Shown in pieces: positions 1-9,700 of a DNA stretch of 64,000 nucleotides. Position 1 is the first letter of the stretch. Each line of letters starts with the position of its first letter. Origin of the DNA: CAYYYP01 sp964475985 (GTDB lineage: Bacteria; Bdellovibrionota; UBA1018; CAYHWW01). The notes below the pieces were generated by a model that was not told the DNA's origin, made no database searches, and worked only from the letters and a program-made list of their open reading frames with translations. Location: the NCBI GenBank assembly GCA_964475985.1, contig CAYYYP010000010.1, positions 1 through 64,000 of the forward strand, in the 5' to 3' direction. The translations under genes and the position numbers were made by a program.

Positions 1-197
1 GCGGTGTGTGATGTGTGATGTGTGATGTGTTCGCAGTGTGTGCGGTGTGCGGTGTGCGGTGTGTGCGGTGTGTGATGTGTGATGTGTGATGTGTTCGCAG
101 TGTGTGCGGTGTGCGGTGTGCGGTGTGTGCGGTGTGTGATGTGTGATGTGTGATGTGTTCGCAGTGTGTGCGGTGTGCGGTGTACGGTGTACGGTGT
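1..197. repeat. 64-bp tandem repeat, about three copies
   Basis: A G/T-rich repeat with a 64-bp period. The landmark TCGCAG recurs at 31, 95 and 159, exactly 64 bp apart. Each unit is itself built from shorter TGTGATG and TGCGGTG units, so the array is nested. The last copy decays into TGTACGG variants near 180-197. The array starts at or before the window edge, so its true length is unknown. It lies just past the 3' end of the 270-3092 gene and contains no open frame or spacer structure. Confidence 0.9.
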
Positions 198-269
198 CGT
201 AATACTTTCAGGTCAAACTTTACGTTCCGCAACTGGAGCTTGCATCCGTCCGCATCCAAGTCTACCCCA

Positions 270-3092
270 CTAACGCAGATTTAATTTAGATCGCAACGGC
301 AGGACTCGTTCGGGAAACTGCGCTAGAAACCAAAGCCTTTCGGCTTCGCGCAGAATGGTCTTTGGCGACCGGGTAGTTAACCCTAACGTCAACTCGCACC
401 AACTTCGCACAAACAATAGCGCCCCGCGTTCTTGAGCGCTGTAGAAAGGCGAAAACTGGGATTTTGTCCGCTCCTTAAATTTTGCACGCTTGTTTTCGAG
501 ACTTTCTGGGCCCTGCACTAAACTGAGCATGCGCAGCGCCTGGGTGTAGGGCCTTGCCCCCCACGCATTGAGTCCATTTTCTACTTCGCGGTCCGCGCCG
601 GGGCTGAATCTTAGCTTAATTAAAGAAAATAAAAAATATTCATAAATATTCTTCATCGCTGCCCCATCCTGCGATTTTGCTAATTCAAAAATTTCTGAGA
701 TTTCACCGTTTAGAATTAGACATTCTACCAGAAAAGGCCTTAAAAACGAGCCACTCAGCGTAGCATCCGCCGACCCGGCCGACATGAGACCACGCAGCTT
801 TGACACGCAAAGCTGCGGGTCTGGCTGTTTTTGTAGGGTGCGCAAAAGCATACTTTGTTCTATCAATGATTTTGATTGAGTAAGATCGTGGAATTTTTCA
901 TGGAGCACTCCGTCGGCCGTCGCGGTATCGTCCCAGAAGTTGTCAACCTGGGAGCTTCGCCAAAGGAGCCGTTGGATCATCCAACCTACAAAAATACGTT
1001 TTTCTGATTCAGGAAGGGGAAGGCCTTGCGCTCTTTGCAATAACGTTGAGAATAATGAATGCGCTTCCTGGGATTGGGTGTCGGGATGAGCGTCGGATTT
1101 TTCGTGGGCGTTCTCAAAACTTTCCATGAGCTGCTTAAAAAGTTTGGCGGCGTTGTTTGATGGTACCCAAAAACCTTCTTCAGAGTTTTCATCTACCAAG
1201 GCCTTCCGCCACTCCGGCGCAAGGGCCAAAAGCGGGGTAAGCCATGCGTGCATTTGTGAAGAATGGGACTGCAGCAAGTTTTTCATGGTCGGAAAGGCCG
1301 AATTAAAGTCCTTTGCTGTAAGCATTTCGCTCGATGGCTTCATTTGGGAACGACCACCAACGTCAAAAAAATCCGTCGCTTGGGTTAGCGCTTTTTTGAG
1401 GTGGGGATGTTTTAGGAAAAATCCTCGACCCGCAAATTTTTTGTAAGACTGATCAGGGGAAAGATCAGGCGTGAAATAAAAATCTCCAATACGCTCAAGA
1501 AGTTTCAAATAAGGGCCAGGCTTACGCGGGTTTTCAATCGTGAAATTTTCCCCTAAACTATGGAACGCCAGGCTAACCAAACTCAACGCTGCTCTTTCCT
1601 CCACCTCTGTAAAAGAAGTGCCTAGGATACCGCGCCTGAACTCAGGATTTGTGGGGGCATTCGCTTCATGCCAATCGGAGAGTTGAAGAAAAGCTGAATC
1701 CTCAATGGGAAATATTTTAGGAATTTTTTCTAAGCTTAAAAACGAAGTACTGTCATGCTCTGCATGGCCTAACGGGCCATGCCCCAGCACGCTGTGGGCT
1801 AGTTCAAGAAAAAGGAGAAAGGCAACTTCCTGCCAAGACTCTGAAAACCGCAGCAGGCCTGCGTGAACAAACCCATGTTGCAAAGGACCCATCCAGATTT
1901 CGGGGTTCAATAGGGGTGAAAGCATGAGCATGGGCTTAGTCATGCGGTAAAGCGGCATTTTGCTTTGCCAACGCTTCCGGAAGGGGCTGTTGGGTTGTTC
2001 CCTGGCATAAGTTTTTTCCGTGGCTAAAAGCGCGTGATAGAAATGAAACCCCAGGGAATCAATGAAACTTTGGCCAGCCTCATAAGCTTCTAAATCAGCG
2101 TTCGTGGAAACGGCCATGGAGGGAAATTTTGCCATAAGGCTCCACCAATTTTTGTGCGTTTTTTTCCAGTCAGCCTGGAATTTTAAAACTTCACCTTCCC
2201 TGAAGGTTTCCGTCTGCCAATCCTTAGGTTTTGAAGAAAACTTAGTCTGCCCCTCTACCCTTGCCTCAAGACCAGGATCATTCATCAGCAAAAGATCCTT
2301 TGTGGTCGCTAAACGAAATTTTGAAGCGGTAAGATCCTTCCTAAGTTTGGGTGCCAGGACGACCGCTAGCTTCGAAAAGGCCCAGGCCAATTCATTGCGG
2401 ATGGCCTCATCAACCGGGCAAGAAGTGATATTTATTGGTGCCACATAATTGAAATTCGCACGCAAAAGTTTTTGGGATTTAAAAACTCTGACTAAAGACG
2501 ATCTTTCGGCCCTACCCCGTTTCACCGCTTCGCCCGCATCCTTGGCCATTACATCTAAATCTAAAAGGTCCTTAGGGTCCTGAACCTCTACCGTGAGTTC
2601 AATATGCCCCCCTTGAGGCAGAAGCAGATGATCACCTACCGAAAAACAATCTTGAAAAACGGAAAAAAAGAGCGGCTCTGGAAACAAGACGCCTAGGCTA
2701 GAAATATTTTCTTCAGTGTCGTTTAACGTCGTCGTTTCGTACTGAACTCGCTGAAATCTTGAGGTGGCGGTTTCGGAGGTTAAAAAGGTTCGACCTTCTT
2801 CAAAAAAACTTGCGGGCAAAACTTTTCCGTCCATGGCGTCAGCCCTGGCTACGTTTTGCTTTTCTCCCCACACCTTAGCAAAGGCGCCAGAAACCTTGGG
2901 CGATTCCCGCAGGATGGATTTTTTAAAAAGGATCAGTTTAGAATTCCTGGGCGACGCGTAGGCTTCGTAGCTGATTTTCCAAGAAAGGTTAAAGTTCGGC
3001 TTTTCTGTTTTTTCGACGACGGGCTCCCAACCTTGGGCACCCGGCGAAATAAAAGTCCCGAATAAGCTAAGGCACAGCAGTAAGATTCTCAT
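270..3092 (-). CDS. Large exported protein of unknown function
   Basis: A 940-residue protein I do not recognise. It starts with a Sec-type signal peptide (MRILLLCLSLFGTFISPGAQG), so it is probably periplasmic or outer-membrane. The N-terminal third is rich in beta-type sequence; the remainder looks alpha-helical. Around residues 430-450 a helix with ELAHSVLGHG followed by HAEH resembles the zinc helix of a metallopeptidase, but it lacks the full HExxH pattern, so no activity is claimed. Its ATG overlaps the stop of the endonuclease III gene by four bases (ATGA), which points to translational coupling as the last gene of the polX-nth operon. A functional link with DNA repair is not evident. 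Confidence 0.8.
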   Translation of the reverse strand: MRILLLCLSLFGTFISPGAQGWEPVVEKTEKPNFNLSWKISYEAYASPRNSKLILFKKSILRESPKVSGAFAKVWGEKQNVARADAMDGKVLPASFFEEGRTFLTSETATSRFQRVQYETTTLNDTEENISSLGVLFPEPLFFSVFQDCFSVGDHLLLPQGGHIELTVEVQDPKDLLDLDVMAKDAGEAVKRGRAERSSLVRVFKSQKLLRANFNYVAPINITSCPVDEAIRNELAWAFSKLAVVLAPKLRKDLTASKFRLATTKDLLLMNDPGLEARVEGQTKFSSKPKDWQTETFREGEVLKFQADWKKTHKNWWSLMAKFPSMAVSTNADLEAYEAGQSFIDSLGFHFYHALLATEKTYAREQPNSPFRKRWQSKMPLYRMTKPMLMLSPLLNPEIWMGPLQHGFVHAGLLRFSESWQEVAFLLFLELAHSVLGHGPLGHAEHDSTSFLSLEKIPKIFPIEDSAFLQLSDWHEANAPTNPEFRRGILGTSFTEVEERAALSLVSLAFHSLGENFTIENPRKPGPYLKLLERIGDFYFTPDLSPDQSYKKFAGRGFFLKHPHLKKALTQATDFFDVGGRSQMKPSSEMLTAKDFNSAFPTMKNLLQSHSSQMHAWLTPLLALAPEWRKALVDENSEEGFWVPSNNAAKLFKQLMESFENAHEKSDAHPDTQSQEAHSLFSTLLQRAQGLPLPESEKRIFVGWMIQRLLWRSSQVDNFWDDTATADGVLHEKFHDLTQSKSLIEQSMLLRTLQKQPDPQLCVSKLRGLMSAGSADATLSGSFLRPFLVECLILNGEISEIFELAKSQDGAAMKNIYEYFLFSLIKLRFSPGADREVENGLNAWGARPYTQALRMLSLVQGPESLENKRAKFKERTKSQFSPFYSAQERGALLFVRSWCELTLGLTTRSPKTILREAERLWFLAQFPERVLPLRSKLNLR

Positions 3093-3748
3093 TTTTTAGC
3101 TACTTTCAGCGGAAAACTCGGACAAAACGTGGCGATCTCGCAGTTTTCACAGTCGGGGTTTCTGGCTTTACAACGCCGACGGCCGTGAAAAATAAGGAAG
3201 TGGGAGAGCATGCTCCATTCTTCGCGCACGACTTTGTTCATGAGATCCTTTTCTACTTCAACGGGATCAGTTTTTTTAGTCCAGCCCAACCGCCTGGCCA
3301 GACGACCAACATGAGTGTCCACCACCAAGGATGGCACCCCAAAGGAGTTGCCTAAAACTACATTTGCCGTTTTTCTTCCAACGCCGCGTAGGGCAACTAA
3401 TTCTTCCAAGGTCTGAGGGACTTTTCCGCCATGTTTTTCCACCAAAACTGCGCTACATTCTTTGAGCGCCCTCGCCTTGTTACGAAAAAAATTTACGCTT
3501 TTAATGAAGGCTTCAATTTCATCAACGGAAGCGTTGGCCATTTTTGCCGGCGTCGGAAATTTTTTAAAAAGGGCCGGCGTAACTTTATTTACCCGCTCAT
3601 CGGTGCATTGAGCGGATAAAATCGTGGCGCAAAGCAGCTCAAAAGGATTTTTAAAAAGGAGTTCGCAGTGGGCGTCCGGATAAACTTTTCGCAGCAGATT
3701 AATGGAATCTTGAACGTGATCCGGCGCACTTTTGTTTTTAACGCTCAA
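3089..3748 (-). CDS. nth: Endonuclease III (DNA glycosylase/AP lyase)
   Basis: A 219-residue base-excision-repair enzyme that removes oxidised pyrimidines and cleaves the abasic site. The helix-hairpin-helix LRGVGRKTANVVLG is at about 120-133, with catalytic Lys126. The catalytic Asp lies in VDTHVGRLARRLGW (Asp144). The C-terminal iron-sulphur loop has Cys193, Cys200, Cys203 and Cys209 in the canonical C-x6-C-x2-C-x5-C spacing. Length is normal for the family. It overlaps by four bases both the upstream polX gene and the downstream exported-protein gene, forming a tight operon with another repair protein. Confidence 0.97.
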   Translation of the reverse strand: MSVKNKSAPDHVQDSINLLRKVYPDAHCELLFKNPFELLCATILSAQCTDERVNKVTPALFKKFPTPAKMANASVDEIEAFIKSVNFFRNKARALKECSAVLVEKHGGKVPQTLEELVALRGVGRKTANVVLGNSFGVPSLVVDTHVGRLARRLGWTKKTDPVEVEKDLMNKVVREEWSMLSHFLIFHGRRRCKARNPDCENCEIATFCPSFPLKVAKK

Positions 3749-5451
3749 AACAGGCTTTTCCTCCGCGCGTTTAGGTATTCTTCCATTTCGTCGGCGGACT
3801 TTAGATTGAGAACCTGCTTAGCGGGAATCATGGCCTTCTCAAGCATCCACTCACCCCACTGAGTATCTTGTAAACCATCGGTGCTATGGGCATCCGGATG
3901 AATCCCGACAAAAACTCCGCTTTCTTCCACGAGCGCACCCAAGCGCCAATCAAAATCAAGGCGCTGTGGATTGGCATTGAGTTCAATGGCCATCTGGTTT
4001 TTTTTCATAATCGTGAGTAAGTGGCGCCACTTCACCGGGTAACCGACCCTACCCAAAAGCAATCTCCCGGTGGGATGGCCCCAGAAAGTTGCATAGGGAT
4101 TTTTAAGGGCCGTTTCAAGCCTTTCATTCATGGCCGTTTCATCCATTTTAAATCGGCTATGAATAGATGCGACTACAAAGTCCAAGTCCTTAAGTATTTG
4201 ATCCGGGTAATCTAGCGAACCGTCCTGAAGGATATCGCTTTCAACGCCGTGAAAAATGCGTATTTTGACCTTCTTTTGTAAGGCTTTTATATCTTGCCGC
4301 TGTTTGGCTAGCCGCTCGGCTTCCAACCCGTGGGCATAGATGGCCGTTTGCGAATGATCGGAAATACCAATGTATTCGTATCCTAGAGTTTGGGCAGCGC
4401 GCACCATTTCCTCAAGACTCGCCGAGCCATCGGAAGAAGTTGTGTGGTTATGAAATACGCCCCGCATACCGCCTGATTTTACCTTGAGATAAAAACTCCC
4501 CATTTTTCCCTGATTTTTCAGAGCGCGGTCGGTATCCAGACACCATTCAGGCTCAAGGTGCGTGGGCATCAACTCAGTGGACCAGGTTTCATGGGCTTCT
4601 GGAAGCTGCCGTAACTTTTCGGACGCGCAGAGCCAAGCCCGCAACTTGCTCGATGGGTGGCTGGTAATCCAAAAGGTTATTTTTAACTCGGCCATGATTT
4701 CCGGGAATTCAACTTCAAGCCGCAGCAGGTCTTTATTAAACTTTTTTAATTCAATTTGGGAGAGGATCTTTAAACCAGACTTTTTTAGATCCAGTGTATC
4801 AAGATCACCCACGCAGATTAAGATTTCTAAGGCCTCAACGATCTCCGCTTTCCTGGCGAGCCCACCCACGAACTCAGTTTTAGCATCCTTGAGGGCGTTT
4901 GCCTTGGTACGCTTCAGGGCCGCCATCACTTTTTCCGCAAGCTCCAATGCGTCAGGCAAAAGGAATTTTCCTTTTTGCGTATTGAACCGTTCAATGGCTT
5001 CCAGCAATCGAATTTGCGTGGCCGGGCCAAATCCTTTTAATTCCACGAGGCGATTCTCCCGGCAGGCGTATTCGAGCTCACTTAAATCCTGAACGCCAAG
5101 TTCGGTAACGAGTTGAAACGCCTTTTTTGCGCCCAGCCCTGGGAGTTTCATCAGAAGAAAAACCCCTTCCGGAATTTTGGCTTTGGTGGTTTCAATATCC
5201 GAAAGAGCCCCTGTTTTTAAAAATTCCTTAAGGTAGGCTTTAACGCCCTCCCCCACGCCTGAGATTTTGAGCTTGCCGGAAGCAATTTCCTCGAGTTTAT
5301 CGCCTTGGATGACATCGTCCTGCTGAAACTGTAACGCGGCTTTTTTAAGGGCACGGATACGGAAAGGATTTTCTTGGGAAACCTCAAGCAACTCCGCCAA
5401 CTCTTCAAGGAGCTGAGAAAATTCAGTTTTGGAATTTGCATGATCTTTCAT
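3745..5451 (-). CDS. polX: PolX-family protein with PHP domain; polymerase site degenerate
   Basis: A 568-residue protein with bacterial PolX architecture. Helix-hairpin-helix segments (SGVGEGV at 64-70, LPGLGAKKA at 103-111, LKGFGPAT at 138-145) lead a Pol X nucleotidyltransferase region, followed by a C-terminal PHP phosphoesterase from about 330. The PHP metal site looks intact: FHNHTTSSDG, GISDHS, HGVESD, ASIHSRF, WGHPTGR and GIHPDAHS. The polymerase catalytic region does not. The usual GSxRRG...DVD motif reads VGGLARKAEIVEALEILI (195-212), with both metal-binding Asp residues lost, and the later VDLR motif reads AELK. It probably retains DNA binding and the PHP 3'-5' exonuclease/phosphatase but not gap-filling synthesis. 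It is coupled to nth by a 4-bp overlap. Confidence 0.9.
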   Translation of the reverse strand: MKDHANSKTEFSQLLEELAELLEVSQENPFRIRALKKAALQFQQDDVIQGDKLEEIASGKLKISGVGEGVKAYLKEFLKTGALSDIETTKAKIPEGVFLLMKLPGLGAKKAFQLVTELGVQDLSELEYACRENRLVELKGFGPATQIRLLEAIERFNTQKGKFLLPDALELAEKVMAALKRTKANALKDAKTEFVGGLARKAEIVEALEILICVGDLDTLDLKKSGLKILSQIELKKFNKDLLRLEVEFPEIMAELKITFWITSHPSSKLRAWLCASEKLRQLPEAHETWSTELMPTHLEPEWCLDTDRALKNQGKMGSFYLKVKSGGMRGVFHNHTTSSDGSASLEEMVRAAQTLGYEYIGISDHSQTAIYAHGLEAERLAKQRQDIKALQKKVKIRIFHGVESDILQDGSLDYPDQILKDLDFVVASIHSRFKMDETAMNERLETALKNPYATFWGHPTGRLLLGRVGYPVKWRHLLTIMKKNQMAIELNANPQRLDFDWRLGALVEESGVFVGIHPDAHSTDGLQDTQWGEWMLEKAMIPAKQVLNLKSADEMEEYLNARRKSLF

Positions 5452-6781
5452 GTTTGACCTTTCTAGAACTCACCTTAAAATGACGAACACCAACATGGCA
5501 AAAACTCCCGTAAAATTTTTGACTCCGTCGTCCGTAAAACTTTCCGCGAAACCAACCCTTGAGTTCAAAAAACTCCTGCTTCGCATATTAAGCAAACCCA
5601 CCTCCCCTTTTTGTGAGTCGTGGATTCAGGAAGAATTTAAACTTTTTTTCCGAGAACATAAGCTACCCTATTATGAGGACGCATTTGGCAATCTTTGGCT
5701 TGGAGTTTCGAAGTCTTCGGAAATTCCTAAGACTCATTTGCTTTTTGTTGCCCATATGGACCACCCAGGTTTTGCCATAAACCGCTGGACTCAGAAGAAA
5801 AAAGCCGGGAATTGGTCGTGTGAAGCAAAATGGTTTGGTGGTGGTCCCACAAAAATTTTGGGGCACCGAGTAAAGGTTTTTCCCACACGGAGCCATCCCC
5901 TTTGGAAGGATTTCCAGAATTCTGACATTCCCCACACTTCTCACCTTAAGGGGCGCATTACCCATGTGAAACCCGGAACCAGAAGTGTTGCCACCGCTCG
6001 CATCGAGGTCCCCGCCTCGGCACTGTCTTCAATATTTTTAGAGGCCAAAGCCCCTGGGCTGGATAGGTTTTTCTGGGGAGCCTGCCTTGATTTCCAAGAA
6101 TTAGATTACAGCGGCACCCTAAGTTTCGCTACGGGTGGCCGGTTGAGAACTAAATCAGCGGACGATCTCGTGGGCGGGTGCTTAGCGGTGCAGGCATTTC
6201 TAGAAGCGCGCGAGGAAAATACATCTTCAACGAGAGGAGTTGCGGTGCTGCTGAGTCGAGCGGAAGAAAATGGTTTTCATGGGACGCTGGCGGCCCTGCG
6301 AAGTCAAAAGTTAAACCCACGGTACACCGTCATGGTAAGCATCGAGACTAGTTCACAGCTGCCGGGGGCTGAACTGGGAAAAGGCCCGGTGATTAGGCTT
6401 GGTGATAGAGCTACAATATTTAGCCCCTACGCCACACGTTTTGTGCAGAGTGTTGCAGGTAAGCTACCGAAGTTGAAGTTTCAAAGGCGCGTCATGGACG
6501 GAGGTTCGTGCGAAGCTACGGCCTTCAATAGTTTTCATTTTGAGGTTGCAGGAATTAGTATCCCCCTTGGCGGTTACCATAATGTGGGTAAAGACCTTCG
6601 TGCAATCCCAGAAGAAGTGAGCCTTGAGGACGTTCTTTCCGCTAAATTTTTTGTAAAAACATTGATGCAGGAGAGCCGGTTTTTGACGAGAAAAACTTGG
6701 CGCACCGATACCTTTAAAGAGATGCGAAAAAATCTTTTGAAGTCCAATGATGAATATTTAAAAATGCTTCGGGATTCCTAG
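5450..6781 (+). CDS. M42/M28-like zinc aminopeptidase
   Basis: A 443-residue dinuclear metallopeptidase of the M42/M20/M28 clan, predicted to be cytoplasmic. Putative metal ligands appear in order: His and Asp in VAHMDHPGF, Asp in KSADDLVGG, the catalytic Glu pair in RAEENGF, a ligand in SIETSSQ, and His in GGYHN near the C-terminus. The spacing suits the M42 glutamyl aminopeptidase/deblocking peptidase group, but overall similarity looks remote. The first ATG overlaps the polX start codon on the other strand. In-frame ATGs at 5480 and 5495 are alternatives, and none has a clear Shine-Dalgarno sequence. The recognisable peptidase fold begins only around residue 40. Confidence 0.8.
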   Translation: MFDLSRTHLKMTNTNMAKTPVKFLTPSSVKLSAKPTLEFKKLLLRILSKPTSPFCESWIQEEFKLFFREHKLPYYEDAFGNLWLGVSKSSEIPKTHLLFVAHMDHPGFAINRWTQKKKAGNWSCEAKWFGGGPTKILGHRVKVFPTRSHPLWKDFQNSDIPHTSHLKGRITHVKPGTRSVATARIEVPASALSSIFLEAKAPGLDRFFWGACLDFQELDYSGTLSFATGGRLRTKSADDLVGGCLAVQAFLEAREENTSSTRGVAVLLSRAEENGFHGTLAALRSQKLNPRYTVMVSIETSSQLPGAELGKGPVIRLGDRATIFSPYATRFVQSVAGKLPKLKFQRRVMDGGSCEATAFNSFHFEVAGISIPLGGYHNVGKDLRAIPEEVSLEDVLSAKFFVKTLMQESRFLTRKTWRTDTFKEMRKNLLKSNDEYLKMLRDS

Positions 6782-6797
6782 GCAACTCTAGTTCGCT

Positions 6798-9700
6798 CTA
6801 TTGTTTACCGTAGAATTTCCTTAGGGCCTGAATGATGGATATGAACTCATGATTCATCCGCGCGAAACCAACTCTGAGTGGATTTCTTTTGTTCATCTCA
6901 TCAAAGCCTTGTGACATTTGACTAAGGGTCCCTTCCCGCGGCATATCGCCATCGATATGCCCGTAGGCGAAATGTTCAAGCGTTGGTAGCAGCTTCCTTA
7001 CTTCTTCTAACACTGCCCCGCCCGAGAAATCGTCCCCGTCGGAAAACATGGATACGAAACGATTGAATTCCTCATAGGGATACTCTTCAAGTATTTTCGC
7101 CGCTTGTTGCACGCCCTGGGTAGTATCCGTACCTCCATTGATGGCCTTATTAAAAAAGTCTTCTTCGGAGACTTCAAATGCGGTCGAAGAATAAATGACG
7201 AATCGCTCTTTTAAGGACGGGTAGACCGATTTCAAAACCGCCCGAGTATTGGCGACATAATTTGAAACCACTTTTACGCGATCAGCCCCCATACTTCCGG
7301 AAGTGTCTCTCACCCAAACCATGACGGCATCCATGTCGGGTACGGGCTGCGGAGCCCAATCCCTTACCACGTGCCTATCCGGTGTCAGGTGCCGCCACCC
7401 ATTTCTTAACAGACGCATGAAACCCCGCATGCCCTGAACCTTGGTGCCAGGTTTTTGTAAACCTAAACCAAGGGCCGCGGCATTCATGGCTGTCCTGGTG
7501 TGAAGAATTTGTCCCGTAGGTCTCCTTACGGAATCTTCGTGCATTTCATCCATCTGCGGATTTTCGCCGCGCGTACGACGCAAATTTCGAAGTTCAATTT
7601 GTTCGGCAAGAATTTTTCCGTAAACTTCAATGGGAATGGAAATTACCGATGGATCTGGATCGTCACCCTTTTGTCCAGGCCTAGGTTTTTTTCCTGGCTT
7701 AGGTTTCGCGGGCTTCGTTGGATCACCATCATCGGCTTCCTCGCTGTCTTCTTCGTCTTCACCATCACCTTCGCCCTCACCTTCGCCTGGTTCTTCATCT
7801 TCATGCCAGATGCTTCCGGGAACTCGGTCACCACCGCCTAAAACTAAATCCTCATCGTTGAGGGGATCGATGGGAAACGCCGTCGGTTGCGTGCCGGAGG
7901 CCGCTTCGGGCGAAGTTGCTGCCGTAGTTTGGTTTGCATTGGGCAAATCCATAAATGCAAGTTGTTGAGGTGTTCCTGCGGCCGCGGCAGTAGCCGGGAC
8001 GTTTATGGGTTGCCGTCCGTGGGTCTCAATGCGTTCGCGTTGAAAAAATGCACTGCCTTGTTGAGAGCCAAAGACTGGGGAGTCAGGCGGCGTCACAGGC
8101 AGGTAACCATTTCTTCGTTGAGCAAGGTTATTATCTAGCTCCAAATGTGGAATGGGGTTGAAAGCTTGAATCTGAATGGTTTGGCCATTCATATTTACCG
8201 GCATTTTCCCTTGCGCCATAAGCCTTAGGTATTCGTAAACCCTACGCGCTGCTGCCTCATGGTAAGCGCGTATGGCAGCAGTTGAGGTCGGCGCGTGGGG
8301 ATGCAAACGAATCATGCGGTCTATGGAACTGGGTGAGCTTTGCATCTGAACGATATTAAGGATGTCATGGAAAATATCTGGATTGTATTGAGCTTCCCCG
8401 GCCCGCTCAGCAAGTTGGGTTTGCTCAGGATAGGTCAGCGCCGTATCAAACCGATGTCTTCTTACCACTCGGTCAAAACGAGCCGTGAGATCGGCTTTTT
8501 CGGCGGGACTCAGGAGATGATTTTCGGCTTCGACGGTTACCTTTCCTTGAGGATCGACCGTAACTTTGATCGGGAAAACGTAGGGCGTCGCAGGCCTTGG
8601 TGGAGTCCAATACCATCCCGGCTGGCCGGGCTGCATACGTTTTTCTGGGAACCAAGTCGTCGACGCAATGGTTTCCAAAGTAACGGGACGCTCAAAAACA
8701 TGCGCCATTTCGTAGAGTGATTTCACCATGGTTGTGCGTTTGAGCGGAATGCCCATGAGCGGAACATGCTTCATCAAAATGCGTCCTAAATAATGATCAT
8801 TGAAGGAGCGCAGCTCGACGGTGGGGAAATGAAAGTCGCGGTTAGCAATCCGGTGAGCAATATTTGCGACAACTCGTTCAGGCTCCCGCGTTATGGCGAT
8901 GCGGTTCGGCACAGGCTGCTGACCGTTCCAGATGCCCCTTCGGTGGAGGTCCTGCAGTTCAGCTTGATTAATGTTTCGCTGAAGAATGAGGCCGTGGGAT
9001 CTGATCCAAGATTCATCAAGCGCTAGGCGTAAAAAAGTATAATCGGAATGGGTGCGGATAATCTCGTGGGCGTAGGCGATGAATCTACGGTCTTGCTCCT
9101 TGGGCGATGCATGCAGAGCAGCGATTTCCGGGCGTTCTTGGAACCTGGCTCGCAATCGCATCCAAGCTTCGGTACCAAGCCAATAGGGATTGCTTAATTT
9201 TGGCACACGTACGCCGGCGTTTATGATCCCGAGTTTTACGCCATCGGCGGACGAATTGTACTTCGAATGAGCAAGGATGATGTACTCCACAATTGTAGCC
9301 CATCCCTCATTCATAACTTTTGTTTGCACATAGGCGGGAAGTGCACGGTGATTGTGTTCAAAGAGTTCCGCCATCCGTTTTTGCCATGGCGTCCAACCGG
9401 CCGGTGGGTTTGCCACGAGGGCCTGCAAGATTCCTTGGGTGGGCCTGCTTAATGGCGTTTCGCCTGGATCATATGACCCGCGTGTGAGATCTTGTAAATA
9501 TTTTATAGTTAGAAGACGTTGGTAAAACAGCTGCACATCCGCCTTATTTTCGGTGCGGAAAAGATCAAGCATATAGGTCGCAAGTTCATAGGAGTAACGC
9601 ATTTGGTCGGCGTTTCTCGTGGCAAAATAGGGCGTATTTACGGCGAAATCGTAGTGACCACCCACGTGGGCGAGCACCAGTAACATTTCGTGGGGCGAAT

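Noticed and set aside
1..197. Possible CRISPR array
   Set aside because: The repeated units follow each other directly with a 64-bp period and no unique spacers; no cas genes are in the window.
1780..1850. Functional HExxH peptidase site in the 270-3092 protein
   Set aside because: The sequence reads ELAHSVLGHG without the required HExxH spacing, so no catalytic claim is made.
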